Part shown: positions 6,553-6,972 of the stretch, one piece after another
How positions within the stretch are numbered: position 1 is the stretch's first letter
How the letters are laid out: every line of letters starts with the position of its first letter
Assembly: GCA_963580245.1 (NCBI GenBank)
Contig: CAUZJO010000183.1
Location: 1-6,972 of the forward strand
DNA: 6,972 bases
From: CAUZJO01 sp963580245
Lineage (GTDB): Bacteria; Sumerlaeota; Sumerlaeia; MVZB01
Direction: 5' to 3'
Notes under the pieces: generated by a model
Seen by the model: only the letters and a program-made list of their open reading frames with translations
Told to the model about the DNA's origin: nothing
The model's database searches: none
Made by a program: the position numbers and the translations under genes

Positions 6553-6582
6553 GGGCTTTATTAGTCGATCCTGAAAAAGCCC
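6553..6582. repeat. Inverted repeat after the transposase gene, likely insertion-sequence end
   Basis: GGGCTTT (6553-6559) and AAAGCCC (6576-6582) form a 7-bp inverted repeat with a 16-nt spacer, starting 3 bp beyond the transposase stop codon (6588-6586). Read on the minus strand, the segment begins GGGCTTTTTCAGGATCGACT, which has the look of an IS5-type terminal sequence. It could be the terminal inverted repeat, a transcription terminator of the transposase gene, or both. The other end of the element lies outside the window, so the exact boundary and any target-site duplication cannot be read. Confidence 0.4.
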
Positions 6583-6585
6583 TGC

Positions 6586-6972
6586 TCAAGCAACCCAGCC
6601 GATCAGAGCTGAGCCCGGGTGAACCAGAGGCATCCGTTTTCGACTCGTGATTTGCGCCAGACGCAGCAAAAGATAATGAAAAACCGCCGCGTGGGCCAGC
6701 AGTTTCCTGAAATTCATCCCCGCCGCGCTTGCGATTGCATTGAACGCGTCGCCCTCGGCGTCCCACAGCCGGCAGCGATTCATGCGGTGTTCTTGTTTGA
6801 GATGCCCGATACCCGGTTCGATCGCCGCTCGTCGTTTCATCCAGTGCCACAGCCGCGCGGCCAGCTTGCCCCGTCGCGGCCGGTCCACATGCACCTGGAC
6901 TGGGCCCTCGTAGCCGTGACCGCGATAGCCGCGATCCACAAACGCATGTTGGGGCGCGCGCGCCAGGCGCTC
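6586..6972 (-). CDS. IS5-type transposase, C-terminal part (5' end outside the window)
   Basis: The frame is open from the window edge (beginning ERLARAPQHAF) to TGA 6588-6586, giving 128 visible residues. FVDRGYRGHGYEG at residues 11-23 contains the second DDE aspartate of IS4/IS5-like transposases. RRAAIEPGIGHLK supplies the C-terminal signature R-(3)-E-(6)-K with the catalytic Glu at about residue 52. The Tyr that normally precedes this Arg by three residues is Met here. GDAFNAIASAAGMNFRKLLA is the usual helical tail after the Glu. Nothing visible is broken, so the element may be intact beyond the edge. By family, it cuts and pastes or copies its own DNA by a DDE mechanism. It is transcribed towards the transporter gene. 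Confidence 0.85.
   Translation of the reverse strand, partial: ERLARAPQHAFVDRGYRGHGYEGPVQVHVDRPRRGKLAARLWHWMKRRAAIEPGIGHLKQEHRMNRCRLWDAEGDAFNAIASAAGMNFRKLLAHAAVFHYLLLRLAQITSRKRMPLVHPGSALIGWVA
6586..6972 (-). mobile_element. IS5-family insertion sequence, partial
   Basis: The transposase fragment and the inverted repeat at 6553-6582 together mark one end of an insertion sequence that continues past the right edge. Its end lies about 100 bp upstream of the transporter start, where it could have displaced the native promoter. Family assignment comes from the R-(3)-E-(6)-K signature and VDRGYRGH motif. The subgroup cannot be fixed without the missing half. Confidence 0.7.

Noticed and set aside
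1..6972. CRISPR array, tRNA gene, toxin-antitoxin pair or a new defence system
   Set aside because: I saw no regularly spaced repeats, tRNA-like cloverleaf or paired small genes in the window.

Overview
The window reads as GC-rich bacterial chromosome (about 1320 to 6972) joined to a visibly AT-richer stretch (1 to about 1080) that holds mostly gene remnants. The radical SAM, sugar-nucleotide dehydratase and efflux genes are all types common in free-living Gram-negative bacteria. A Desulfobacterota-like or similar environmental lineage is my guess from the style of the radical SAM protein, but the sequence alone does not fix the taxon.

Layout. (a) 1-207: a very strong Shine-Dalgarno sequence and a short plus-strand reading frame of unknown function. 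(b) 191-914, minus strand: a decayed DUF4236 gene. The N-terminal domain is intact, but two in-frame ochre stops and a frameshift interrupt the rest, and the 3' end is missing. (c) about 1072-1193, minus strand: an orphan N-terminal fragment of a D12-class DNA adenine methyltransferase. (d) 1318 or 1336 to 3006, plus strand: an intact radical SAM protein with a B12-binding-like N-terminal domain. (e) 3120-5153, plus strand: an intact membrane-anchored UDP-sugar 4,6-dehydratase of the FlaA1/CapD/WbpM family. (f) 5214-6461, minus strand, convergent with (e): an MFS drug-efflux-type transporter, possibly preceded by a small translationally coupled leader ORF. (g) 6586-6972, minus strand, running off the window: the C-terminal part of an IS5-type transposase, with a likely element end around 6553-6582.

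How the genes work together: there is no clear operon-level pathway. The radical SAM gene and the dehydratase point the same way but are 113 bp apart and have no evident functional link. The transposase points at the transporter, so read-through from the insertion sequence could influence transporter expression. The left third looks like a graveyard of accessory genes (a methyltransferase fragment and a broken DUF4236 gene), as expected at the edge of a degraded genomic island.

I found no convincing new multi-gene system. The most checkable observations are the anatomy of the DUF4236 pseudogene, the ATGA-coupled leader ORF before the transporter, the start-site ambiguity of the radical SAM gene and the 15-nt anti-SD match at the left edge.
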